From: Streptomyces sp. NBC_00224
GTDB lineage: Bacteria > Actinomycetota > Actinomycetes > Streptomycetales > Streptomycetaceae
Length of the DNA stretch: 64,000 bases
Reading direction: 5' to 3'
NCBI RefSeq assembly: GCF_041435195.1
Contig: NZ_CP108106.1
Coordinates: 1,240,001-1,304,000 of the forward strand
The translations under genes were made by a program, and so were the position numbers. Below are positions 24,275 to 32,030 of the stretch, piece by piece. How positions within the stretch are numbered: the first letter of the stretch is position 1; the number at the start of each line of letters is the position of its first letter. The notes under the pieces are model-generated. The model was not told the origin of the DNA. It saw nothing but the letters and a program-made list of their open reading frames with translations, and did not search any database.

Positions 24275-26134
24275 TCAGCCGTCGATGCGGTGCTGGGTCC
24301 AGAACGACGTCAGATCCGTGGTCGTGGCGGCCTGGGCGGCGGCCTTGAACTCGGCCGTCGTCGAGACGCCGTACCAGTGCGAAGTGGCGTAGTCCTTCAG
24401 GAGCTTGGCCATGACGGTGTCACCGAGGACGCGCCGCAGGTCGTGCAGGGCGCACTTGCCGTAGCCGTAGACGACGGTGGAGTAGCGCGAGGAGTGGGCG
24501 TCCCAGTAGGCCATCGAGTTGGTGATCTTCTCGGCCGACGACGCCCAGGAGACGCTGTTCCAGCAGCCGCTGCCCGTCTTGTTCAGCGCCAGGTCGGTGG
24601 CGTAGTCGGTGAACGACTCGTCCAGCCAGGGGCTGTTGTACTCGTCGTCGCCGACGATCCCGTAGAACCACTGGTGGCCGATCTCGTGGGTGAGCGCGGT
24701 GGTGCTGACCAGGTCGAGGACGAAGCCGGGGTACTCCATTCCGCCGAACCAGTAGTTGTTGTCGATCACCGCGTCCAGCTCGCCGTACGGGTAGGCGCCG
24801 AAGCGTGCCGCGTGGGAGTCCACGGCGGACTTGGCGGTGCTCAGCATCGACTGGGCGTCGGAGGAGCTGATGCCCGAGACGGAGTAGATGTTGATCGCCG
24901 TCCCGGCCGCCGAGGTGCCGGAGATCTTGGTGAAGGGGCCGGCCGCCCAGGCGAAGTCACGGACCTTGGGGGCGGTGGCGGTGGTGACCGTACGGCCGCT
25001 GCCGCCGGGGGTGTCGACGGAGGTGCCGGTGGCGGGCACCAGCAGGGAGGTCGGGTGGTCGAGGGTCACCTTGAAGTCGGCGGCCAGGGAGTAGAACGAC
25101 TCGCCGTTGTTGGTGTACGGGTCCAGGTGCCAGCCGGAGCCGTCCTTGACCGCGAGGACGGGCAGGGCGTTGCCGATGTTGTTGAAGGCCCCGTCGTGGC
25201 CGAACCGGTCGGCGCCGCTGGGGACGGTGATGCCCAGGTCGAAGCCGATGGTGGCGCTCTGTCCCTGCGCGAGCGGGGTCGGCAGGGCGATCTGCAGGGC
25301 GGTGCAGCCGACCGACAGGGAACCCGCGGTGCCGCCGGTGACGTTGGTGACCGTGATCGGCATCGCGGAGCAGGTGCCGTGGTAGTTGTCCCACAGCCTC
25401 AGATACACCTCGCTGAGCGCGGTGGCGGAGGCGTTGGTGAAGGTCGCGCTCTCGTGACCGGTCCAGACAGTGCCGCTCGTGTTGCTGCTGAGGTTGACGG
25501 TGTACGAGGGCGAGGCCGGCGTACGGGTGGAGTCACCCGGCGGAGTCGTGTCGCCGGACGTGTTGAGGGCGACGTCGTCGATGACGAAGCTCGTCTGGAG
25601 GCTGGAGTCCTCGGTGCCGGTGAAGCCGACGTTCACGGTCTGGCCCGCGAAGGCCGAGACGTCGAACGACTTCTGCAGGTACCCGCTGTTCTTGTTGAGG
25701 TTCGAGTACGTCGCCAGGGTCGTGCTGCCGATCTTCGCCGTGAGCTTGTCGTACGCGGTGGACGACGTCGTCTCGGTGGTGTCGATGTGCAGCCAGAAGG
25801 TGAGCGTGGCGGTGCTGCACCCGGAGGGGATCGTGACGCTCTGGGAGAGGGTGTCGGTGTGGGTGCTGCCGACGCCGTTCAGCCAGGCGAAGGTGGTGCC
25901 GCCGTGGGCGCTCTGACCGGTGCGACTGGTGATCACGCTGGTCTGCGACTGGCTCCAGGGCGAAGTCCCGCTCTCGAAACCACCGTTGGCGACCACCTGG
26001 GCAGGGGTGCACGCGGCGGCCTTGGGTGCCGCCTGCGGTGCGGCTGCCGCCGCGGTGCCCGGCAGCGAGAAACCGGCCAGCGCGGCGACGGCGAGTGCGC
26101 TCGCGGCGAGGGCCTTGTGGGGGGTCGGTCTCAC
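24275..26134 (-). CDS. Secreted M1-family metallopeptidase with N-terminal beta-sandwich
   Basis: A 619-residue protein with a signal peptide (about residues 1-35), an N-terminal jelly-roll domain of about 150 residues (NGGFESGTSPW, typical of carbohydrate-binding-like domains), a linker (about residue 200) and an M1 peptidase. The peptidase shows GMEYPG (substrate-binding GxMEN-like) and HEIGHQW with the third zinc ligand Glu in WLDESFTDY 18 residues on. It should be an exported zinc aminopeptidase. The GTG at 26134 follows AAGGAGTTAC. The usual C-terminal armadillo domain of long M1 enzymes is missing, giving the short secreted type. Confidence 0.88.
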   Translation of the reverse strand: MRPTPHKALAASALAVAALAGFSLPGTAAAAAPQAAPKAAACTPAQVVANGGFESGTSPWSQSQTSVITSRTGQSAHGGTTFAWLNGVGSTHTDTLSQSVTIPSGCSTATLTFWLHIDTTETTSSTAYDKLTAKIGSTTLATYSNLNKNSGYLQKSFDVSAFAGQTVNVGFTGTEDSSLQTSFVIDDVALNTSGDTTPPGDSTRTPASPSYTVNLSSNTSGTVWTGHESATFTNASATALSEVYLRLWDNYHGTCSAMPITVTNVTGGTAGSLSVGCTALQIALPTPLAQGQSATIGFDLGITVPSGADRFGHDGAFNNIGNALPVLAVKDGSGWHLDPYTNNGESFYSLAADFKVTLDHPTSLLVPATGTSVDTPGGSGRTVTTATAPKVRDFAWAAGPFTKISGTSAAGTAINIYSVSGISSSDAQSMLSTAKSAVDSHAARFGAYPYGELDAVIDNNYWFGGMEYPGFVLDLVSTTALTHEIGHQWFYGIVGDDEYNSPWLDESFTDYATDLALNKTGSGCWNSVSWASSAEKITNSMAYWDAHSSRYSTVVYGYGKCALHDLRRVLGDTVMAKLLKDYATSHWYGVSTTAEFKAAAQAATTTDLTSFWTQHRIDG

Positions 26135-26540
26135 ACGTAACTCCTTTGACGCGGCCGGGGTTGCGGCCTGCTCGGTGGCCGCCCGACGGCTTGGGTGCGC
26201 CGGAGGGCGGCCGCGGACTGCGCGCATCGCTCGCGCGATGGCTGCGGTGAGATTTCTGTCGCGCGCCTCCCCGGGGCGGTCCGGGGCGACGGCTGCCGGA
26301 AGCCTGGCAGATTTGACCAGGGCATGCCATCAGGGGCAGGTAAAACTGTCATCTCACCAACCCGAGCTCGTACACGCCTGAACGGAGTCCGGGGCCCGGG
26401 ACCGCACCGCCCGGCTGCGGGACAGCCGGGCGGGCACGGTGACCCGCGTTCTGAGCGGTCACGACTTCGTACGCGATCCGGCTGACCCGGACCTCACGCT
26501 GCGCCTCTCATGAGCGACAGCGGACCACCGTTCGACCGGC
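26135..26540. other. Intergenic region between the M1 peptidase and a secreted-protein gene
   Basis: No gene was found in these 406 bases. They carry the peptidase promoter and, at 26407-26433, the terminator hairpin of the upstream gene on the same strand. A slightly AT-richer stretch at about 26335-26360 (GGTAAAACTGTCATCT) is a possible promoter area. Confidence 0.4.
26407..26433 (-). terminator. Terminator hairpin after the tryptophan-rich secreted protein
   Basis: CCGCCCGGCTG and CAGCCGGGCGG form an 11-bp perfect stem with a 5-base loop downstream of the gene at 26541-27080. Confidence 0.7.
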
Positions 26541-27080
26541 TCAGCACCCGCCGCCGGGATGGGGCGCGGCCCAGTCCTGGCCGCCGTACCAGTGGTCGGT
26601 GCCCCACGCGTCGTTGTAGCAGTTGCGGTCAGGCGTCCACATGTTGGCCTGGGCGCGCCAGTCGTCCGGGTTGGCGTCGTGCACCCACCCCCAGGCGGAG
26701 ACGTCCTTCTGGGTGATCGGACCGCACACGTAAGGCTCGACCTTGCCGCTGGTGGGCGAAACCAGGGCCACGCAGACCGTGCCCTGGCTGTGGGCTCTCT
26801 GGAACGAATCTGCCCACTGCCAATGGGCCTGGAGCTTGTTGCAGGAGGAATCCCAGAGCTGCTGCACCTGCCCGGCGTAGGTGCCGTACATGGTGAAGTT
26901 GCCCGGGCTGCCGATGTAGTGCCAGTTGCCGGTACAGGTGCCGCCGTCCATCGGCTGTACGAGGGCGGGCGGCTGCCCACCCGCCTGCGCGGCACCGGCG
27001 CCGGACAGGGCGAGGGCGCCCCCGGTCAGCAGTGCGGCAACCCCGAGTAACGCGCGTCTTGTTCTGTGAAGCATGGCCAT
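26541..27080 (-). CDS. Tryptophan-rich secreted protein of unknown function
   Basis: The 179-residue protein has a signal peptide (MAMLHRTRRALLGVAALL, cleavage near AGAAQAGG) and a mature part with many tryptophans and six cysteines (in TCTGNW, SSCN, VCVA, VCGP, NCYN and the last residue), so probably three disulfides. Pairs such as GNWHYIG and QLWDSSCNKLQAHW suggest a compact extracellular beta domain. I know no family. The ATG at 27080 is preferred because AGGAG lies 9 bases upstream; the in-frame ATG at 27089 sits against it. Confidence 0.68.
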   Translation of the reverse strand: MAMLHRTRRALLGVAALLTGGALALSGAGAAQAGGQPPALVQPMDGGTCTGNWHYIGSPGNFTMYGTYAGQVQQLWDSSCNKLQAHWQWADSFQRAHSQGTVCVALVSPTSGKVEPYVCGPITQKDVSAWGWVHDANPDDWRAQANMWTPDRNCYNDAWGTDHWYGGQDWAAPHPGGGC

Positions 27081-27222
27081 GTGGCTCATCTCCTGACGGT
27101 GACGTCGGTTGAGCCGCCCAGGTGGTGGCGGCTCGATGCCGCCAGCAACTAGACCACCCGTCGACGCCGGGGGCCAAGCCTTTCGGCGCAGAGCGAATAA
27201 GCCCAAATGGCGCCAACAGGAG

Positions 27223-27594
27223 CTACGCCACCGGCCGGATCCGGTCGCCCGTCTTCTCCCGGAGCGCGGCCCGCAGGCGGTCGCGGGCCTCCGTCTGGGC
27301 GGCGATGCGTTCGTTGAGGACCGCCAGTCGCTCCAGGGCGACCCGCAGCCCCCGGTCCGAGGGCGGCGCCGCGGTCACGTCACCGTCCAGGCAGGGCAGG
27401 AAGACCTGCACGTCGTCCAGGGTGAGGCCCGCGGCCAGCAGATGGCGGATGTTGCGGACCCGTACCACCGTACGGTCGTCGAAGACGCGGTAGCCGTTGG
27501 CGGCCCGCTCCGAGGCGATCAGCCCCGCCTCCTCGTAGTGCCGCAACGCGCGCGCCGTCGTCCCGGTCGCCTTCGCCAACTCACCGATCCGCAC
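27223..27594 (-). CDS. MerR-family transcriptional regulator
   Basis: A 123-residue MerR protein: helix-turn-helix IGELAKATGTTARALRHYEE at about residues 3-22, the wing GYRVFDD, and a dimerisation helix at the C-terminus. It lacks the metal-binding cysteines of MerR/CueR-type sensors; a single Cys is in LPCLDG. The GTG at 27594 follows GGGAGG. It lies 26 bases downstream of a short-chain dehydrogenase gene and probably controls that operon through the dyad at 28413-28434. Confidence 0.85.
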   Translation of the reverse strand: MRIGELAKATGTTARALRHYEEAGLIASERAANGYRVFDDRTVVRVRNIRHLLAAGLTLDDVQVFLPCLDGDVTAAPPSDRGLRVALERLAVLNERIAAQTEARDRLRAALREKTGDRIRPVA

Positions 27595-27620
27595 CCGTTC
27601 CACCTCCCGGGCCACTCTTA

Positions 27621-28406
27621 TCACGCCACCACCGCACCCCCGTCGACCGGGAGGACCACCCCGGTGATGAACGACGCGGCCGGTGCGGCGAGGTGGGTGA
27701 TGGCCCAGGCGACATCCTCCGGTCTGCCGATCCGGCCCAACGGAGTGTGCGCCAACTGCCACTCGCGCAGCGCGGCCAGCCGCTCGGGCGTCAGTCCCTG
27801 GTGTGCGCCGATCGGTGTGTCGATCGCGCCGGGGGCGACGGCCGCCACCCGGATGCCCCGGGGCGCCAACTCGACGGCCCAGCTGCGGGTCAGCGCTTCC
27901 AACGCGGCCTTGGTCGCCGCGTAGAGCGAGTTCCCGGGCCAGGCCCGCTGCCCCACCGAGGTGCTGACGTTGACGATCACCCCGCCGGACGCTTCCAGGG
28001 ACGGCAGCGCGGCCCGGGCCAGCAGAGTGGGGGCGATCAGGTTGGTGGCGATCTGCGGTGCGATCAGCTCCGGAGTGAGGGTGTCGAGCGCACCACTGCG
28101 TACGATGCCGGCGTTGTTGACCAGCACGTCCAGGCGCCCGTGCAGTTCCAGCGCGGTCCCGATGATCCGCGCGGGCTCGCCCTCGGCGGTGATGTCGGCG
28201 ACCAGCGGCGTGATCCGTCCCCGGTCGGCCGCGGTCTCGTGAAGCGGTTCGGCCCGCCGCCCGATGGCCAGCACATGGGCGCCCTCGTCGGCGAAGGCAC
28301 GCGCGGTGGCCCGGCCTATGCCGGTACCGGCCCCGGTGACGACGACGATCCTGGTGGTCGGCGATTCGGTGGTGGTGTGGGTGATCGTGGTGTTCATGCC
28401 GGTCAT
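27621..28406 (-). CDS. Short-chain dehydrogenase/reductase
   Basis: A 261-residue classical SDR with the cofactor motif TGAGTGIG (about residues 24-31), NNAG, and the YAATK active site with the upstream Ser in VNVSTS. The acidic or basic residue deciding NADH or NADPH use (IGRR) suggests NADPH. The ATG at 28406 follows CAGGG. It is the first gene of an operon with the MerR regulator. It is similar to the SDR at 40269-41045 (shared GAGTGIGRA, ELAPRGIRVAAVAPG and TPIG), so the two are paralogues. The substrate is unknown. Confidence 0.87.
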   Translation of the reverse strand: MTGMNTTITHTTTESPTTRIVVVTGAGTGIGRATARAFADEGAHVLAIGRRAEPLHETAADRGRITPLVADITAEGEPARIIGTALELHGRLDVLVNNAGIVRSGALDTLTPELIAPQIATNLIAPTLLARAALPSLEASGGVIVNVSTSVGQRAWPGNSLYAATKAALEALTRSWAVELAPRGIRVAAVAPGAIDTPIGAHQGLTPERLAALREWQLAHTPLGRIGRPEDVAWAITHLAAPAASFITGVVLPVDGGAVVA

Positions 28407-28412
28407 CGTTCA

Positions 28413-28434
28413 ACCCTGCCGCCAGTGGCAAGGT
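28413..28434. promoter_or_regulatory. MerR-type operator dyad upstream of the SDR-merR operon
   Basis: ACCCTGCC, 6 bases, GGCAAGGT form an inverted repeat matching at 7 of 8 pairs immediately upstream of the dehydrogenase start. Read on the minus strand it overlaps a TTGACC -35-like box. MerR-family regulators bind such dyads in long promoter spacers. Confidence 0.55.
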
Positions 28435-28478
28435 CAAGGAGAGTCGCCGCCCTGTCCGCCTGACACCCGGCACAGGCA

Positions 28479-29211
28479 TCATCGGCACGCCGCAAGCGCG
28501 ACCAGCCCCCCGCACATCAGGGCGTACGCGGCGAGTCCCGCCCACGCTCCCCGGTGGCTGAGCCGCTCCGCCCGGGCCGTGCTGCCGCCCCGGGCGGTCC
28601 AGCGCCAGGCCAGGACGGTGCCGGCCACCGCGAGGAGGAGGAAGGCGAGGGTGACCAGGTGGAGCCAGTCGATCAGGGTCAGCCCGATGGTGCTGGTGAC
28701 CACCGAGTCGACCTGTTGCCCCTTCGTCGAGCGCGAAGCGGAAACGGGCGGTGTCGTCCGGCGCGGTCACCAGGACCTCGATGCGGTGCCGGTCGAAGGG
28801 GAAGTCGCGTACGTCCCACTCCTGGCGGAAGCTCGACTGCACCAGCACCTGGTCGAGCGTCCGGCCGCCCCGGTCGAGTACGTGCGGCTCCGAGGTCACG
28901 GGGCCGTCCGCGTTGGACAGGGACACGTGCGGCAGCGGGTCGGAGCTCCGGTCCGGGCAGATCGTCCACAGCCACAGCCGTGCGGAGAACCGGCTTCTGA
29001 CCGGGTCGATGTCGAACAAGTCGCTGAAGTAGGCGCCCAGTTCGCAGCGGGCCACGCCCGCTCGCGTGGGTGCGGCCGCGTACGCGGCGGGGGCGGCCAG
29101 GGCCCAGTACGCCCACGCGCCGAAGGCGGCCGCCAGTACGGCCCCGAGCAGGGACAGGACAGCGCGACACTTGCGCGCGCAGGGTTTCGCGACGATGGGT
29201 TTCGCGACCAT
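28479..29211 (-). pseudogene. Decayed pentameric ligand-gated ion channel homologue
   Basis: From the ATG at 29211 the frame gives a signal/anchor segment and a channel-type extracellular domain: YFSDLFDIDPVRSRFSARLW, an LWTIC strand and FPFDRHRIEVLVTAP, all typical of bacterial Cys-loop-like channels. At about 28712-28730 the coding sense jumps to another frame (GQQVDSVVTSTIGLTLIDW), which supplies the M2-M3 loop, M3 and M4 helices and ends at 28479. Helices M1 and M2, which line the pore, are missing. The gene has therefore lost about 60-100 codons and shifted frame, and cannot make a channel unless it is a sequencing artefact. Confidence 0.6.
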
Positions 29212-29387
29212 AGACGTCCATCGTCACCCGCCCCGACCGGGAGTGGACAGGCTCGCGGACCGGATGCGCCGGTGTGGGGGACGTCTCCGCTCCCGCGTCC
29301 GAATGCGGGCGGCCGCGCGTCCACGGACCCGTACGCCTCTTCCCCGGCCGAGGTCGGGGTCGGCCGGGGAAGAGGCGGGCTCGGGGG

Positions 29388-30023
29388 TCAGAGGAGGTCG
29401 GTGAGGAGCTGGTAACTGGTGGGGTCGCCGGGCATCTGCCAGTGGAAGCCCTGGAGGAGGAAGCAGGCGACGAGGTTGCTGGCCGCGAAGGCGAGCAGCA
29501 CGGCGAGGGTCACGGCCGACGCCCTGCGCAGGGCGGGCGAGGCGACGGATGCGTCCAGGGGCTCGGCCTCGGGGGCCAGGAACAGGGCGGCTCCGGCGGC
29601 GACCGCGGCGGCGAGGAAGGCGATCAGGGCCCAGGTGTACAGGTGCAGGCCGAACAGGGCGCCCGCGTACCCGGGATCCGGGGGCACGATGTGCATCAGG
29701 ACCTGGGTGGCGGAGACGGTGCTCCCGATCAGCGCGGCCACCACGGCCCACCCCCAGCCGGAGGCGAACTCGCGGGTGGTCACCGCGCCGTTGCGCGAGC
29801 GGGCGATGATCCAGGCCGGGCCGACCGCGCTGAGCAGGAAGAACATCCGCTGGAGCAGACACATGGGGCAGGGGTACTCCCCCAGCCCGAACTGGAAGAA
29901 GTAGGCACCGGCGAGGGTGCCGCACATGCCCAGGACGTAAGCGTGGGCGAACCACAGTCCGAGGCGGTGGGAGAGGCGGGCCGAGGTGGCGGGGGCGGGG
30001 GCGGCGGTGAGTGTGGCGGTCAT
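29388..30023 (-). CDS. DsbB-like disulfide-bond membrane protein
   Basis: A 211-residue protein with four to five membrane helices and the DsbB-type EYPCPMCLLQR motif (Cys52 and Cys55) after the first helix. DsbB passes electrons from a periplasmic thiol oxidase to quinones. The second loop cysteine pair of Proteobacterial DsbB is not apparent, so this is a reduced variant. The ATG at 30023 follows GGAGGAGG. A 53-residue membrane protein is encoded 31 bases upstream and is probably co-transcribed. No DsbA gene is adjacent. Confidence 0.75.
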   Translation of the reverse strand: MTATLTAAPAPATSARLSHRLGLWFAHAYVLGMCGTLAGAYFFQFGLGEYPCPMCLLQRMFFLLSAVGPAWIIARSRNGAVTTREFASGWGWAVVAALIGSTVSATQVLMHIVPPDPGYAGALFGLHLYTWALIAFLAAAVAAGAALFLAPEAEPLDASVASPALRRASAVTLAVLLAFAASNLVACFLLQGFHWQMPGDPTSYQLLTDLL

Positions 30024-30054
30024 GAGAGGTCTCCTCCTCCGAGGGGCGTACGGC

Positions 30055-30216
30055 TCAGAGGGCGATGTGGAAGGTGTGGTCGAGGACGTGGGGCAGGAAC
30101 GCCAGCACCGTGACGGCCAGGGTTCCCGTCCACAGCAGCGTCCGGGACCGGCGGGGCCACTCACGGACCACCGCCATGACGCACAGGAAGATGAGGAGGA
30201 AGAGGAGGGTGTACAT
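30055..30216 (-). CDS. 53-residue membrane protein in the DsbB-like operon
   Basis: An ATG at 30216 with AGGGACACC upstream opens a 53-codon frame: helix 1 (LLFLLIFLCVMAVV), a basic loop (REWPRRSRT) and helix 2 (LLWTGTLAVTVLAFL), ending HVLDHTFHIAL. The codon use is normal and the hairpin topology is clear. It precedes the DsbB-like gene by 31 bases, so a partner or assembly role for that enzyme is likely but unproven. Confidence 0.65.
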   Translation of the reverse strand: MYTLLFLLIFLCVMAVVREWPRRSRTLLWTGTLAVTVLAFLPHVLDHTFHIAL

Positions 30217-30297
30217 GGTGTCCCTGCTTCAGCGGAAGGCTTACGACCTCACCCTCCGCCCGCGCCCCGCACCCCGGTAGGGGCAACGCGTCGATGT

Positions 30298-30320
30298 ACT
30301 CATAGAGCCGCTCTATGAGT
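30298..30320. promoter_or_regulatory. 23-bp perfect palindromic operator
   Basis: ACTCATAGAGC, one base, GCTCTATGAGT form an 11-bp perfect inverted repeat, AT-rich against its surroundings, about 80 bases upstream of the small membrane protein/DsbB-like operon. Its size suggests binding of a dimeric regulator such as a TetR, GntR or MarR protein; none is encoded immediately beside it. Confidence 0.65.
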
Positions 30321-30360
30321 GCGCACCGCGCGCACCGACCGGTTCGCCGCGGCCACCGCG

Positions 30361-30819
30361 CTACGGCGTGCCGGACTCCTCGCCGTCGTACACCGTCGAG
30401 ACCGCGTCCGGGCTCCAGGCGTAGGCGAACGGCAGGAGGTCCTTGATCCCGACGCTTGCCACGACACCCTCGGCCGTGGGGAGGAGCACGCGGATGCCCG
30501 GGTGGTAGTCGAAGAGCACCTGCCGGTCCCTGCCGCACGGGCCGGCCACGCCGCGGCCCATGTTGCCGACGGCGACGATCGTGGAGAGTTCCCGGGCGCC
30601 CGAGGCGCGCGCGTGGCCGAGGGCGACGAGTTCCGCGCAGGGGCCGCCGGTGAAGTGGTAGAGGTTGATGCCGCCGTACATCGTGCCGTCGGCGGCGCGG
30701 ACGGCGGCGCCCATGGTGTGGACACCGTCCTGCCCGTCGGTGTTCGCGTCGACGATGTCACGGGCGAAGTCGATGAGTTCACGGTCGGCCGCGGTCAGTT
30801 CGTGGATCGGGATCTGCAT
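30361..30819 (-). CDS. Cytidine/blasticidin deaminase-like protein
   Basis: A 152-residue cytidine-deaminase-fold protein with GGPCAELVALG (zinc ligand Cys61, proton-shuttling Glu63) and GPCGRDRQVLFDY (Cys95). In the usual PCGxCRQ motif the second Cys is a zinc ligand; here that position is Asp98, so the canonical zinc site is altered. It could still bind metal through Asp or be inactive on cytidine. The ATG at 30819 begins MQIPIHELTA. It stands alone on this strand. Confidence 0.72.
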   Translation of the reverse strand: MQIPIHELTAADRELIDFARDIVDANTDGQDGVHTMGAAVRAADGTMYGGINLYHFTGGPCAELVALGHARASGARELSTIVAVGNMGRGVAGPCGRDRQVLFDYHPGIRVLLPTAEGVVASVGIKDLLPFAYAWSPDAVSTVYDGEESGTP

Positions 30820-30861
30820 ATCCGCAGGCTACGGAGGTGCGGCTCGCGCCGCGAACGCGGG

Positions 30862-31644
30862 TCAGTCCTCACTGCCGGGGTGGGTCCACATCGGCAGGGA
30901 CAGCGGCTTGCCCGACTCCACATAGGTCTTGAGGTTGGACAGGACCGCCGACCAGCCGCCCGCGGCCTCGCGGCGCTCCTTCTCGTCGCGCAGGTTCTCG
31001 TGGGTGACGGTGAGCCGGACCGTACCGCCCAGCGGCTTGAGTGCGAACGTGACCGTGGCGGGGCCGTCGGGGCGGTCCTCATCGGGGCCGGCCCAGGTGA
31101 ACACCAGGCGCTCGGGCGGGACGGACTCGACGATGGTGCCCACGACGTCGGCGACGCCGGAGCCGTCGGTGCGGCGGTGCTCCCAGGCGGAGCCCGGCTG
31201 CCAGTCCGAGACGTTGCTGTGGCCCCAGTACGCGGCGGTCATGTCGGGGTCGGTCAGGGCTTCCCAGACCTTCTCCGGGGTGGCCTCGATGTAGGTGGTG
31301 TAGACGAATTCCGGCTTGGCGGACATGGCGGACTCGGCTTTCCGTTTCAGTGCGCTCAGCGCCTGGAGGCGCGGGCGCTCGAACTTCTGGATCCACCGCT
31401 CCTGGATCTCGTGGAGCGGCACGGGGTTGAGGTAGTGGAGCTTCTCGCGGCCCCTGCGGACCGTGCTGACGAGATGCGCGGCCTCCAGCAGGCCCAGGTG
31501 CTGGGTGGTCGCCTGGCGGGACATCTCCAGACCGTCGCACAGCTCACCGAGGGTCTGGCCGTTGTCCTCGAACAGCCGGTCCAGCAGACGCCTGCGGGTC
31601 GGGTCGGCGAGGGCCTTGAAGACCTTGTCCATCTCATCGCTCAC
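30862..31644 (-). CDS. ArsR-type regulator fused to an SRPBCC (AHSA1/START) domain
   Basis: The 260-residue protein joins an ArsR winged helix (MDKVFKALADPTRRRLLDRL, with helix-turn-helix EMSRQATTQHLGLLEAA) to an SRPBCC ligand-binding domain (TYIEATPEKVWEALTDPDM to GGWSAVLSNLKTYVE). The metal-binding cysteines of ArsR are absent, so the SRPBCC cavity may supply the ligand sense. I used the GTG at 31644; an ATG at 31659 lies within the operator palindrome. Control is probably by autorepression at 31653-31674. Confidence 0.8.
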   Translation of the reverse strand: MSDEMDKVFKALADPTRRRLLDRLFEDNGQTLGELCDGLEMSRQATTQHLGLLEAAHLVSTVRRGREKLHYLNPVPLHEIQERWIQKFERPRLQALSALKRKAESAMSAKPEFVYTTYIEATPEKVWEALTDPDMTAAYWGHSNVSDWQPGSAWEHRRTDGSGVADVVGTIVESVPPERLVFTWAGPDEDRPDGPATVTFALKPLGGTVRLTVTHENLRDEKERREAAGGWSAVLSNLKTYVESGKPLSLPMWTHPGSED

Positions 31645-31652
31645 CCTTCCAT

Positions 31653-31674
31653 CATGCAAGCATTTACTTGCATG
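31653..31674. promoter_or_regulatory. ArsR-type operator
   Basis: CATGCAAG, 6 bases (CATTTA), CTTGCATG form an 8-bp perfect inverted repeat just before the ArsR-SRPBCC start. It is the AT-richest stretch in the gap. Confidence 0.7.
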
Positions 31675-32030
31675 TCAAGTTCCGGAAGCCCGTCCCGAGC
31701 CCCATCAGCGCCGATCCCCGCGGCGCCGCACAGTTCTGGCCAAAACACGGGAAATTACTTGATCGCGCCATCGTGATGAAGTCCTAATGGCCGCGGGGGG
31801 TCCTGTCGTGGTGACGAAGAATGCAGCCGGAGAACTCAAGAGCAGGTCAGCGGTCCCGCTACCGCTCTGCCGGGCGATCCGCCCGCCACGGCCCACCCCC
31901 GGGTGCCGTGCGTCCTTCCGCCGTGCGACGGACCGGCGGAGACTGGACACCCCCCATCACCCCCAGTCGCTCAGCCGCGTCGGCGCAACCCGTCGGCGGA
32001 GCGTCCCCCCTGCGCACAGTACGGAGTGAG
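31675..32030. other. Intergenic region upstream of the PucR-type regulator
   Basis: I see no gene in these 356 bases. A frame open from 31821 lacks a ribosome binding site and reads as low-complexity protein. The divergent promoters of the ArsR fusion and the PucR-type gene lie here; AATTACTTGATCGC at about 31752-31765 is AT-rich. Confidence 0.35.
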
